Source: Chara braunii (lineage: Eukaryota > Streptophyta > Charophyceae > Charales > Characeae). From it: a DNA stretch of 31,349 nt. Shown piece by piece: positions 19,355-28,498 of this stretch; within the stretch, counting starts at the first letter, position 1, and every line of letters starts with the position of its first letter. Position numbers and translations under genes: made by a program. The notes beneath the pieces are model-generated. The model saw only the letters and a list, made by a program, of their open reading frames with translations, had not been told where the DNA came from and did no database searches. The stretch is taken from positions 1,696,592 through 1,727,940 of the forward strand of contig BFEA01000188.1 in assembly GCA_003427395.1 (NCBI GenBank), in the 5' to 3' direction.

Positions 19355-22300
19355 TCAGAACAGTCGAAACCATAACTCCCTATCATCGGGAGCAAGATCA
19401 GAGGCCAGAACAAGTCACAGCAAGCAACCCCAGTTAGTCAAAATCGGCAGCCATTCCGACCATAACCTACCAAATTTCTTCGAAAAGTAAGTCAATGCTG
19501 AGTCAAAGTACCCATCTGGATAACCTCATTTCCACAGCTCGCATTTCAGAGAGAACAGAAAAGGAACCACCATGCCTTCAACAGAGGAGTATGTTTTTGC
19601 TCGATAAAGAAAGAAAATAATCACAGCCATCTTCTGTCGTCGATTAGAAAAAGACACGTAATCTTGAATACATTGAAAAACCACCTTTCCATTAACTTCC
19701 TCTCTTTGATTCTTCATTAGGGGGAAGCACATCACCCCCTTCTTCCCTTCTGACACCTGGAGCGCGCATCCAAGAAAATCCTAGCATTGACCAATAGTAG
19801 TCTGCTCGAGAATGAGATTATCATCGTAGCACCGTCTAAATGTATCGATCAGGCCCAAAGCCTTAACGTAAGAATACTCGTCATCTTTCCTACACTTGAC
19901 AAACACCGAGACATCGTCCACAAGTGGGAAACCCCGAAACAAACGTTGGTCAACCCCCAAGCTGGTCAAGAAGACAAATTCATTAAACGCGCAAAGTTAG
20001 CAAGTTAGCGCTGGACTCGAAGATTTCCCCATGGGTATCCCAATCTCCTGTCGTAGCAACTGATCGGAAGCCCAAACGAAAGTATGCTCAAGCTCGAATG
20101 AAATGAAATCAAAAATTTTCGCCAAAGAGAGACTCCTCCACCCAACCTCACACCGCCCGGTAAGCAACTTGGCTTTTTTTCCCTGCTTACGAATCCCAAC
20201 AGCAGACACACCCTTCTCGTTTCAAAAGTCAATCACCCAGGATAACGCCTTCAAGATAGATTTATGTGGCAAGTTGGAGAACATCTCCTGAATGTCGAAG
20301 GAGGTACCTACCAAATAGTCTTTCTCAGTCAGTCCTCGATTCACAGACTTAATAACGGTCAGTAGACGATCAACACTTCTCAAATGAAAATTTGAGTCAA
20401 CCGGCAAATTCCACAACATAGCGTTAACGGCGCGGGAAGCCACATGACCACCAGCTGCAGAACATTCAGAAAAAGACGGACAGATAGGCCGCCACCGGGA
20501 GATATCCTTATGCTTAGGTAAGCAATACGCCAAACCAAATTTCCCTAACTTCTTCCATTGACCAACACTCTGCAGCCCCTTTGCACCATATTTAATTCTG
20601 CAATCTTCCAAGACTGACTCCGCTTCATCATTGCATGGGAGAAAAGCCGGATTCTCGCCAAACTGCTTACGCATTCCCCTTTGATACAACGTAGGGCAAC
20701 ATACATAGGAATCACCCGGATTGTGGTCGATAGGGCAACAAACCAACCTGCGAAGAAGAGAAAGAAAGGTATCCAATTCGTCCTCACAGATAGTAGACTC
20801 AGGGATCACCTCGTTACCGGAATCCGTCAGACAACCACGAAGAAGATCGGGGGGAACAGAATCAGGAACAGGAAGGGAGGAGTGAGACTCAAAACCAGAC
20901 AGATTCTGGGAGCGAAGAAGGGAGACTGAGCGAACACGAGACGGACAAACCACATTCCTGGAATTGCGAAACCAGGATGGAAAAACATCAGGCAAATCAT
21001 TGATCCTACATGAGACATGTCCATCGATACATGGGAGCAACTCATGAGCATCAGCGCAAGGACAATTAGGGGAGCTAGATCTGGCAAAAAGTATGAAATT
21101 ATGAATCAAATCACCAATACTTCGGTTGCGGCGCCACACAATGCGCAGTCGTCGAACAAGCATCCCCTTCCATCCCTCCCGAATACCCAGATTACTAACA
21201 AGGTGTGAGCACAACTTCCGCACATTTGCCTTGCAAATCCGATAGTCATACACAAGCTTAACGACTAACCTCTGCCTAATATGAAGTCCATACTCAAGCA
21301 TTACATGCCGCGATAAGATACAACGTAGCCGAAAACGAGTCCTCTTCTTGCTAAAGGTACGAATAGCCGTGTATGCAGCAATGACCAAATCAAACTCCCA
21401 CGCCCTCAGCTCCGCACGTTTGCTGGGGTTACTAAGAAGGATAATCAGTGGACCTTTAAGAGCGAGAGAACGACTGAGAAAGGGAATAACAGGATCGAAA
21501 GTCAACACGACACCGCCCTTCAGCCAACCTCGGGAATATCAAAGCTCCTGCTTCCCAAAACGACACTCGACCAGGCTTCCGCCATACAGTCGCTTCAAGA
21601 CCTTCCATCGATCAACCAAATCATCCCCTCCTACGCAAGAAACCACAATACACTGAACACCTTTATCCTTGCAACGGTTCAGAATCTTAAGCAAGCTGAC
21701 CGACTGAAAGCCATCGGCCACACAGAACGAACAGAGGGAGCAGCGAGATGGACCACCTTTAGACAATGCAACAGCATACTCCCCGGCCTTCCGTTTCTTC
21801 CTCAGCCTTTCCTTGAGACCAGCACGTTTCCTACGAAATCTCTTGGGTTTGTCTCGCACATTGAGGGCAGGGGAAAACAAACGAATAAAAAACTTCTCCG
21901 TTTCCAACAAATCATCCGCAGAACAGCGACATAAAGGTAGAATAGCATAAGTGTGCGCACCACACCTCCGAATCCACCGATAAAGTTTTTCATTACGTTT
22001 ACCACCATCTATCACTTTCGATTGGCATGCTCTATAGACGTGCTCTCTCTACCGTGTATGGAGATCACGGGCAATACTACCTATATAGAAATGACGCGAC
22101 CATGGAGACACAAGGGCATACACCAGAGGACCATCCCACTCATCAACCGTGTCAGAACCCCGGACCAACGGGAAGAACCCTAACAACTTATCGCCCCACG
22201 GAATCGCATTCAACGGAATCAAACTACAAATAGCAGTACTAAACAATAGATTAACATTCTTGTTACGCAGCCAATCAATCGAGACAGCACAAAGTCGACA

Positions 22301-22363
22301 ACAAAAACGGACTACAAGCCACAAAAATGGTGCGTCCGGGGGTGATCCTAAGAAGTAGCAGAA
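19355..22363 (-). pseudogene. PLE ORF2: GIY-YIG endonuclease - CxC linker - reverse transcriptase, with in-frame stops
   Basis: One minus-strand frame of about 1,002 codons can be followed with no indel. Residues 81-95 hold VYALVSPWSRHFYIG (GIY-YIG core). RDLHTR with REH (about 99-108) and ETEKFFIRLFSPALN (154-168) give the catalytic Arg/His region and Glu of a GIY-YIG nuclease. CPC at 434-436, followed by further Cys/His, is the linker CxC motif. RT blocks follow: RWRPI, SFDIQEMFSNLP (motif A, Asp about 690), GIPMGKSSSPAL (motif B, about 775) and LVDDVSVF (motif C, about 816). Premature stops are at 22049 (TAG), 21539 (TGA), 20222 (TGA), 19997 (TAA), 19781 (TAG), 19526 (TGA) and 19415 (TGA). 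The frame ends at TGATGATGA, 19349-19357. The catalytic residues I could identify are retained. There is no ATG before the endonuclease. Confidence 0.8.
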
Positions 22364-23358
22364 TCACGCCCGTCGCTCGGTTCAGAGTTGTCCCCTCCGT
22401 CATCAGTCACCTCAACCACAGTGTCATCCTTACCTTTCCCTTTACCATCGTCAAGATCGACTCCAACTGCCCTGTCGGCACGCCCTTGGGCAATCGCTTC
22501 CTTGGTGGGATCAAGCGTGGTGTATTCCACACCCTCTTTGTCGCAAATATCAATAACTTCCTCCTTACGTTTTCCACGTAACTCCTTTCCAGCAGCTCGT
22601 AAGAAAACATCCCTTTGCATGACATGGTCAACCACGTCAACAACAGTTTTTCCCTTCGTAGTAGGTACAACAGCTTCATCCATCTTCCTCCTAAGATCCG
22701 TACCCTTCGAACGCCTGCCGGTATTGAGTCTTGCCATCTCATTCTTCAGTCTATCAACCTCGTCCTCCGACTCCTTCCTGGCCTTGACTTCTCGAGCGCG
22801 CATCTCCTTAAGGAGCTCGACCTCACGTTGGTGTCTTTCTACGATGTCCTTCAGCTGGATATTTACCCTGCCACCAGAGCACGGTGGAACCACCGGGGTG
22901 ATCCTTGCCCGAACCCGAGCATCACTGACAGGAGTGTGACCAATAGCCACGCTGCCACGTTTGTTGCCTGGGCGAAGAGCTTCATTCCTCCATACGTCAG
23001 CATTCGCCTCGGCCGCTTTGCATTGTTTTTGAAGAGCAAAGATGACTTCCTCCAAGGTAGCCAGATGCTTGTCCGTAGCAGCCTTCACATCAGCATGCTC
23101 CTTCCTAAGACGTGCAACCTCTTCGGCTTCGCAGGTGGTCTGGAAAACAGCAGCAGAAGTACTAGCAACGTCCTTACCATGTTTCAGTTTCTCGACTTCA
23201 GCTCGTAATTTAGTAACCTCATCACTATCCACCTCCTTGGACTCCTGAGCACCTCCCAAGTTATAGCAACGTTGTGTAAGTACTTCAACTTGTGCACGAA
23301 GCTTCCCCACCTGGACGCATGGCCTGTAGTAGGTTCGTACACCTAAAGATCGCCACAT
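22348..23358 (-). CDS. PLE ORF1: coiled-coil protein with SAP-like C-terminal motif, intact (336 aa)
   Basis: An uninterrupted ATG-to-TAG ORF directly upstream of ORF2 on the same strand. Residues about 17-62, 75-127 and 168-212 have heptad-like Leu/Val spacing with many Glu, Lys and Arg, so coiled coils are likely and suggest oligomerisation. Residues 252-300 (FLRAAGKELRGKRKEEVIDI onward) resemble a small SAP-like helix-turn-helix of the kind that binds nucleic acid. Residues 301-336 form an acidic Asp/Gly/Ser tail. The stop at 22348 lies 13 nt inside the ORF2 open frame (-1 relation). By analogy with LINE ORF1 proteins it could package the RNA, which is an inference. It is the only long intact ORF in the element. 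An in-frame TGA lies near 23393, so the ATG at 23358 is a reasonable start. Confidence 0.65.
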   Translation of the reverse strand: MWRSLGVRTYYRPCVQVGKLRAQVEVLTQRCYNLGGAQESKEVDSDEVTKLRAEVEKLKHGKDVASTSAAVFQTTCEAEEVARLRKEHADVKAATDKHLATLEEVIFALQKQCKAAEANADVWRNEALRPGNKRGSVAIGHTPVSDARVRARITPVVPPCSGGRVNIQLKDIVERHQREVELLKEMRAREVKARKESEDEVDRLKNEMARLNTGRRSKGTDLRRKMDEAVVPTTKGKTVVDVVDHVMQRDVFLRAAGKELRGKRKEEVIDICDKEGVEYTTLDPTKEAIAQGRADRAVGVDLDDGKGKGKDDTVVEVTDDGGDNSEPSDGRDSATS

Positions 23359-23807
23359 ATAAATAATTTTCTCATTCCCTATTTTTTTCCTTCAGAAAAC
23401 ACATTCATCCAATTGCCCCATCCCTCTCCTTTCATTTTGCAAAGGACAACCAGTGCCTTCTCCCTTTTCCTTTTTCTACGCAAAGGACTGTGTAGCGTAC
23501 CTATCGAGGAAAATGACTAACGCTACCGACAATTTTGTTAGCCTTTGTGAATACATCCTATCCATCCTCTTAGGGCAAGTAATTGCAACATTTCATGCTT
23601 TCTAGTCCCAAAGGACCAGGCGGAGAAGCTCTTGCTAGGCTCATTGGTATGCTCATGTCTCATGTGCCCCTCTTATTCGTGGAGGGATGGACACTCCATG
23701 CTTAAAAAAACATACCATAATCATTGTGACTTCATAATCGTAATTATCGTTATCATCATCATTACCATTGTGTTGCTATCGTTGATTATCATTAGCAACA
23801 TACATAC
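23359..23807. other. Probable 5' region of the PLE; ATC/ATT-rich tract
   Basis: No gene is seen. 23725-23790 is a degenerate (ATCATT)n-like tract. No second hammerhead core was found here, so a 5' pseudo-LTR copy is not evident. Confidence 0.4.
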
Positions 23808-24068
23808 AACTGCCATTTCGTCAAAATGGATATTTTTTATTTTTTGAACGAAATTGAAACTGAGTTTTTACAACTTTTTTGGCCGAAAACTCAGTCTAAA
23901 TTTGCTGCCCTTGAGGGTCCGGCGTTTTTAAAATGCTGGAACCCCTGTATGTATCTGGACCTAGCTTGAGACCAGATACATCCAGGCGGTGCCCCCTGGA
24001 TGTATCTGGTCTCAATCTTAGTTGAAAAAAAAAGTTGTCCATTTTGGCATTTTGACAAAATGGTAGTT
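23808..24068. mobile_element. MITE-like element, 261 bp, with long internal hairpin
   Basis: Terminal inverted repeats of about 21 bp: the left starts AACTGCCATTTCGTCAAAAT at 23808 and the right reads AACTACCATTTTGTCAAAAT on the minus strand from 24068. Inside, 23966-23986 is exactly complementary to 23995-24015 (21 perfect pairs) around the 8-nt loop CGGTGCCC. There is no ORF and no clear target-site duplication. The size, structure and lack of coding fit a miniature inverted-repeat element. Confidence 0.7.
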
Positions 24069-24610
24069 ATATAATATTCCTTGGCTTAAAAAACATTGAG
24101 TGCAGATCCAAATTCAATAAATCCTCTCACCCAGGGGCCTCGTCCCACTAGCGAAGTATTCTACGATGTGTGACGCGCTTTTTTCCTTTTTTAATTGTTT
24201 TTTGACGTTTTGTAGACCAAAAAAAAAAAAAAGTGGGATTTCTTTTTATTTTTCTCGTGCACTTTCTCGTAACCGTCTCCCACGTTGGAGACCTGGTCGC
24301 CGTGTCAGACGCGATCTTCGGATATGCAGTAGCACAACGTAGCAAAATGAACCTGCTCCGCGACAGCAATAAATGTAGTTCGCACGTACGGGTAGATGCA
24401 CCGCAGCGACTTGTTTTTGGTGCATGCGCTGTGTCGGGCGACGGGAGTGCAATAGGACCGGAAGAAATGTATATAAACCAAAAATTGAGAAGTCTCCACG
24501 TCACCCCCCCATCAAAGCAGTCGGTTAAAAAAAAACAAAAAAAAACAGAAGCTTTCGGTATGCACATTGTACAATAGCGGCCACTCTTTTCCCCAGAAAA
24601 CGATGGCAGC

Positions 24611-24719
24611 CACGGGCTGGGCTGGCGATGGATGATCCTTGCAACAGCGGACAAACAGCGGACAAATGACCGCCACGTGTCATCTCAACGGTGGGGGACA
24701 CGGGCTGGGCTGGCGATGG
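24611..24719. repeat. Direct repeat CACGGGCTGGGCTGGCGATG, two copies 88 bp apart
   Basis: The copies start at 24611 and 24699 and extend one further G. A CAGCGGACAAA pair lies between them. It is part of the internal repeats of the 3.8-kb element. Confidence 0.8.
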
Positions 24720-24852
24720 TAGACACGATGGTGACGTGGAACAATCGTTGCGGACAGGGTGACGTGCCATCTACCTTCAATCTACTCGGATGTTTCCATG
24801 TTGTAGCGGAAGATTCATACCGTTTTTGCTACATCCTATCAACGGTAGATGG

Positions 24853-24899
<47 letters not shown>

Positions 24900-24905
24900 G
24901 TCTCT
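24853..24905. repeat. (CT)n microsatellite
   Basis: Over 20 CT units ending in CTGTCTGTCTCTG. Confidence 0.95.
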
Positions 24906-25138
24906 GAATATTTCCGGTGCGTTCGACCGATTGATTGGCCGGGACTGAAAGTTGATGATGAAACGTGTCGCATTCGATAGTGATGATGATGACACTTTTC
25001 TTCTCCTTCGATGATGATGATGATGATGATGACAGATGTCTATGGCTGTGGCGCTTTCCTGGCAGCAGATAACACGCACAATTATAACGGATGTCCATCG
25101 CAGACCTGTTTCACAGTCGGTTGTGGCGAAGCCAAAAA

Positions 25139-25305
25139 CGTGCATTTTGCAGCTGTCCTTTTTTTTTTTCTTCTGTAAAACAGGGCGCACAACATCCACT
25201 GCCACGAATTGCGGAAAACGTACGCGTGCATTCTGCAGCTGTTCTATTTTTTTTTTTTTGTAAGACAGGGTGCGACACAACCACTGCCACGAATAGCGGA
25301 CAATG
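25139..25305. repeat. 86-bp tandem repeat, two units
   Basis: Units begin CGTGCATT(T/C)TGCAGCTGT at 25139 and 25225. Each contains a T-run, then AGACAGGG or AAACAGGG, and CCACTGCCACGAAT(T/A)GCGGA. Confidence 0.85.
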
Positions 25306-25371
25306 TACGGGGACAGCTTTCGCGTCGTTGTTTGCAGATCCAAAGACACGTGTCGTCATCGTCAAAGACAC

Positions 25372-25565
25372 GCACATCATCATCATCATCATCATCATCG
25401 TCATCATCATCATCATCATCATCATCATCGTCATCATCATCGTCATCATCCAAAGACACGGGTCATCATCATCATCATCATCATCACCATCATCATCGTT
25501 ATCATCATCATCATCACCATCATCATCGTTATCATCATCATCATCACCATCATCATCATCACCAT
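25372..25565. repeat. Compound (ATC)n micro/minisatellite
   Basis: Long ATC/TCA runs are interrupted by GTC, and by CAAAGACACG at about 25341, 25363 and 25450. From about 25485 a unit of roughly 27-30 bp (ATC repeats with one CACC and one GTTATC) repeats. The poly-His, poly-Ser, poly-Ile and poly-Asp ORFs read from it are artefacts of the repeat. Confidence 0.95.
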
Positions 25566-25575
25566 GTGTGCTGAG

Positions 25576-25576
<1 letters not shown>

Positions 25577-25607
<31 letters not shown>
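25577..25607. repeat. (CT)n microsatellite
   Basis: A CT run directly after the ATC tract. Confidence 0.9.
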
Positions 25608-26079
25608 CGTGTGTGGAGTATCTGTCTCCCCAGTCCAGCCTATTCCACGAGCCGCGAACTTTACCACGTGTGCTGAAAGTGGCTGCCATGAGTATCAGCA
25701 GCTCTACTAATCCGAGTGCCATTCGCCGCTGTTTTCATATGCTTTCCTGCACGTTCCCGATCTCGAGCAACTACTTTAGCCGTGGTGGACGGTTCGATTC
25801 CGGCGACAGCAACCCACGCGAGAATCCAGAAGAAATGTTGTGGTTTTCGGGCAAGATCGACACATCCTCACGAGACGATCTTGGACTACGGCGCCACGTG
25901 GGAGGTGCGGGGTCCATCGATTGGTGATCCAATAGATTGTGCTAAATGCCACGTGGAAGGTAGGACGCAAACAGGAAGAGCACGAACAAATAGCAGAAAC
26001 AAGAAAGGGACAGGGAATAGGAGGAGGAGGAGGACCAGATGAGGGATGGTGCCAGGAATGACCAGTGCCCAACCACAGG

Positions 26080-26261
26080 AAAGAACAGACTGGAGTACGA
26101 AGAAGAAGAAAAACGGAATCACCCTCCCCTCCATCTCCTTCCTCCTGGCTCAGATTTCCTCGTAACCGACGTTGTTCTTCTTCCCAGAGTTTCTGATATC
26201 CGAAATACGCGTTGAAATCGTCGGAATTCCAAGATACGTCGGAGCTTCGCGAGCTCGTCAT
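26080..26261 (-). CDS. Possible first exon or gene fragment, unidentified
   Basis: A minus-strand ORF starts with ATG at 26259-26261. It reads MTSSRSSDVSWNSDDFNAYF, then GYQKLWEEEQRRLRG and an acidic stretch, with ordinary soluble-protein composition for about 50 residues. Beyond about 26100 it becomes Pro/Ser/Trp-rich and looks non-coding. A GT in GAGGGTGATT near 26120 could be a splice donor. It lies inside the 3.8-kb inverted-repeat element and could be a captured host exon or the remnant of a transposon gene. I do not recognise the family. Confidence 0.25.
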
Positions 26262-26311
26262 TCTTTCATCCTACACACCCTAGGGGACAAGCTGTTCAGG
26301 GAAATCACCGT

Positions 26312-26362
26312 CCGCAAGTGCGTAAGAAAGACGCAAATGAGTCGCACTTCGCGCACTTGCGG
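26312..26362. repeat. 11-bp inverted repeat
   Basis: CCGCAAGTGCG (26312-26322) and CGCACTTGCGG (26352-26362) are perfectly complementary, with a 29-nt loop. Confidence 0.7.
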
Positions 26363-26389
26363 GCGATCGTTAACCCGATCCTGTGGATA

Positions 26390-27918
26390 TCAACTCCCGG
26401 CCTAGCGAAGGGCTAACCTCGTGCGACAGATAGGACACCAATTATGGGTCCGGGTGGTCCGGACGCGTGTAAGCCGCACTCCGTTCGGATCGTGCTTACA
26501 TGCGTGCAGACGATACGTCAGGTCATGCTTGTCAGACGATCATTGTGAGACGACAGACATCCAATCGATCATGCCAGCATGCCATCTCCATTCTCATCCG
26601 ATTTCAAAAGTCCGGGACGTCAATCAAAAACGAAGTGCAAGATGTGCGCGGGTTATTCATACATCATTTCGCGAAAAGAAAGTCCGAGAAAGAATTCAAA
26701 ACGGAAAACATTGAGAGAAAACCAAGTCGAAACAAAAGACACAGAGGGCCGCAAAAGACAGGGGCGAGTCGCCCGTAATCGACACCAAAATTTATATACA
26801 CAGATGAAAAAGGAACGAAAAGGAAAGATGCAAATCCATGCCCAACTCAACCTCAACTCTCTTTCTCTCTCACTCTCCGATGCTGACAGTCCGTCGTCGC
26901 GCACCAACCCACGGAGTCGTCACCCCGCTTAGTCCTCCTGCGCCCGTCAGGTTCGCTCCGCGCCCACAGTCCGTCGTGGCCCACGTCAACCCCGCGCATT
27001 CGGCACCAGCTCGTCAGGTCGCCCGACTCCCACTTCTCTCACCTCTTACTTTGCTCGTGTGCCGACCCTCTCGATTGCGCAACCCCGAGCTTCCAGCAAC
27101 TGNTAAGAGAGCAAGTTAATCGCGCAGCCGAAATTTATAGCGTGCGTGCATGCGCGAAGAACACAGAATTACAAGGACGTAGATAGGTGGGGGAAAGGGA
27201 GTGCCTGCGTTTGCATGGTCGGGCCACGGCGTGGGGGACGTACCCACTCCACACATCGATCCGGACATGCAAACGCGGCTACTCAACGTAGGCAAGGGGG
27301 GGGGGGGAAGAAACGAGGCGGGAAGAAGAAGAAGCAAGAAACAGGAGGATATAGTTACAAAAGTTTGCGCCAAAAATTACAGTTGCGAAAAGGATTAAGG
27401 CGCCAATTAATCAAAGTTCCGGCGCAGCAGCAGGAAAGAGCACGCGAGCATGCAGAGAAGTGCCCCAAAAACACAGAAATTACAAAATTCCTAAATTCCT
27501 AGCTAGTCTGCCGAAAAGGTCCGAAACGAAAATCAAAATTCCGAAGGCCGTATGGCTCCGACCAAGATTCGAAAAGAAAATTCAGGAAAGAAATTCAAAA
27601 GAGACACCGAAATTCCCGCGCGATGTCTGCGCGCCCAAAAGTCCGACAAAACAAAATTAAAAGAAGGGAAACGAAAGAAAAGAAGAGACGTCAATGTTTA
27701 TTAATCGCGCTCTCGGTGCGCACTCCGCATCCGACCAAGTCTTGCCCCCTTTTCCCCTGGTATTTCCGAATTGTCCCCAACTGTCATCAGGGGCTCGTGC
27801 GCAAACGAAGAAACAACGAAGAAAGCAAGGACACACATGCAATTTTCCATCAACCCGTCCAATCGACATGGGACCCCGCTTAGCACTTCGCGCCGAAAGT
27901 CGCGCATTACAGACGCTA
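26390..27918. other. Interior of the 3.8-kb element without a recognisable gene
   Basis: Short ORFs on both strands have no motif. One unresolved base lies at 27103 and a G-run at 27297-27306. I see no transposase signature. Confidence 0.4.
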
Positions 27919-27966
27919 GTTCGTCACACCATCGTAGAATACTTCACAAGTGGGACGAGGCCCCAG

Positions 27967-28410
27967 TACACGCCAAAAAAAACATTTTGTCGAAATAAAG
28001 ATTTTCTTCTCATTGAGCTAAATTGAATTGCCTAGATGCAACCCCCCAGAATGCCCACAATTCACGTTTGAGTGTCCAACGTTTTTAAAGCGCTGGATCC
28101 TCGCCCTAAAAAAAAAGGAGCTCAATGTATCTCTACCAAGCTAGGTAGCATGGGTTATCTGACCATATAATCTGGTCGGACTATCTGGCCGGATTATCCA
28201 AAAATCGGGATAATTAAAAAAATGGCCAAAAAAAAAAAAAGGTGATATTGTGCATGCAAAATACAATAGACCTACGTTCCTATTTCATGAAAAGCTTGAT
28301 AGGTGATCAGAGGGTTCAAAGAGGTTAAGATAGGGTATAAAGCGGTTTGGAGGGGGGATGCTTAATTCATTTTATGAATATTTATCTAAATATTGTTTTG
28401 TTTTTCTGCC
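27967..28410. other. AT-rich sequence, possible short palindromic element
   Basis: GTCCAACGTTTTTAAAGCGC at about 28074 is related to GTCCGGCGTTTTTAAAATGC at about 23920 in the MITE. 28170-28200 carries repeated (A/T)TCTGG(T/C)CGGA. It may be a relative of the MITE. No gene is seen. Confidence 0.35.
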
Positions 28411-28498
28411 GAGATGACACCAAACCAAAAGTTGTTGAGATGACACTAAGCCAAAAGTTGTTCGTATCTGCTGAGATGACACCAAGCCAAAAGTTGTT
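28411..28498. repeat. 26-bp tandem repeat, three copies
   Basis: GAGATGACAC(C/T)AA(A/G)CCAAA starts copies at 28411, 28437 and 28473, each continuing AGTTGTT. The second and third are followed by CGTATC. Confidence 0.9.

Larger units (their letters stand above)
18500..23358 (-). mobile_element. Penelope-like retroelement with N-terminal GIY-YIG (Chlamys/Naiad-type), decayed
   Basis: On the minus strand the order is ORF1 (coiled coil, 22348-23358), then ORF2 (GIY-YIG, CxC linker, RT; 19355-22363), a tandem-repeat-bearing 3' region, and a hammerhead-like motif (18570-18645). The endonuclease lies before the RT. This is the permuted order described for the N-terminal-EN PLE clade (Naiad in animals; Chlamys in green algae, spike mosses and slime molds), not the canonical order with a C-terminal GIY-YIG. 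The outer ends are not defined. ORF2 carries seven premature stops. Confidence 0.7.
24135..27963. mobile_element. 3.8-kb element bounded by about 45-bp terminal inverted repeats
   Basis: GGGCCTCGTCCCACT at 24135 continues through GAAGTATTCTACGATG to TGTGACG. The reverse complement of 27963 back to about 27919 gives the same sequence with about three differences. Homology stops sharply at the outer ends. The trinucleotide CAG flanks both ends (24132-24134 and 27964-27966), a possible 3-bp target-site duplication. A 3-bp duplication with GGG-starting ends is compatible with PIF/Harbinger- or CACTA-like transposons, but no transposase is recognised inside. It is therefore best called a non-autonomous DNA transposon of unknown superfamily. 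Confidence 0.7.

Noticed and set aside
19345-19360. CUGAUGA-like sequence at the PLE ORF end
   Set aside because: It is part of the TGATGATGA stop cluster, with no downstream GAAA or helix III.
19349-22363. Multiple in-frame TGA as selenocysteine recoding, as in some Naiad elements
   Set aside because: TAG and TAA occur in the same frame too, and no SECIS-like element was recognised; mutation is simpler.
25775-25805. GGTTCGATTCC resembling a tRNA B box
   Set aside because: No A box or acceptor stem lies at the right distance, so it is neither a tRNA nor a SINE head.
25209-25927. Long ORFs encoding poly-His, poly-Ser, poly-Ile or poly-Asp on both strands
   Set aside because: They are translations of the ATC/CT microsatellites in every frame and have no non-repeat domain.
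27760-27800. Second CUGAUGA on the minus strand (reverse complement of TCATCAG near 27786)
   Set aside because: Helix II cannot close properly before the next GAAA and no NUH cleavage site is correctly placed, so it is not a hammerhead.
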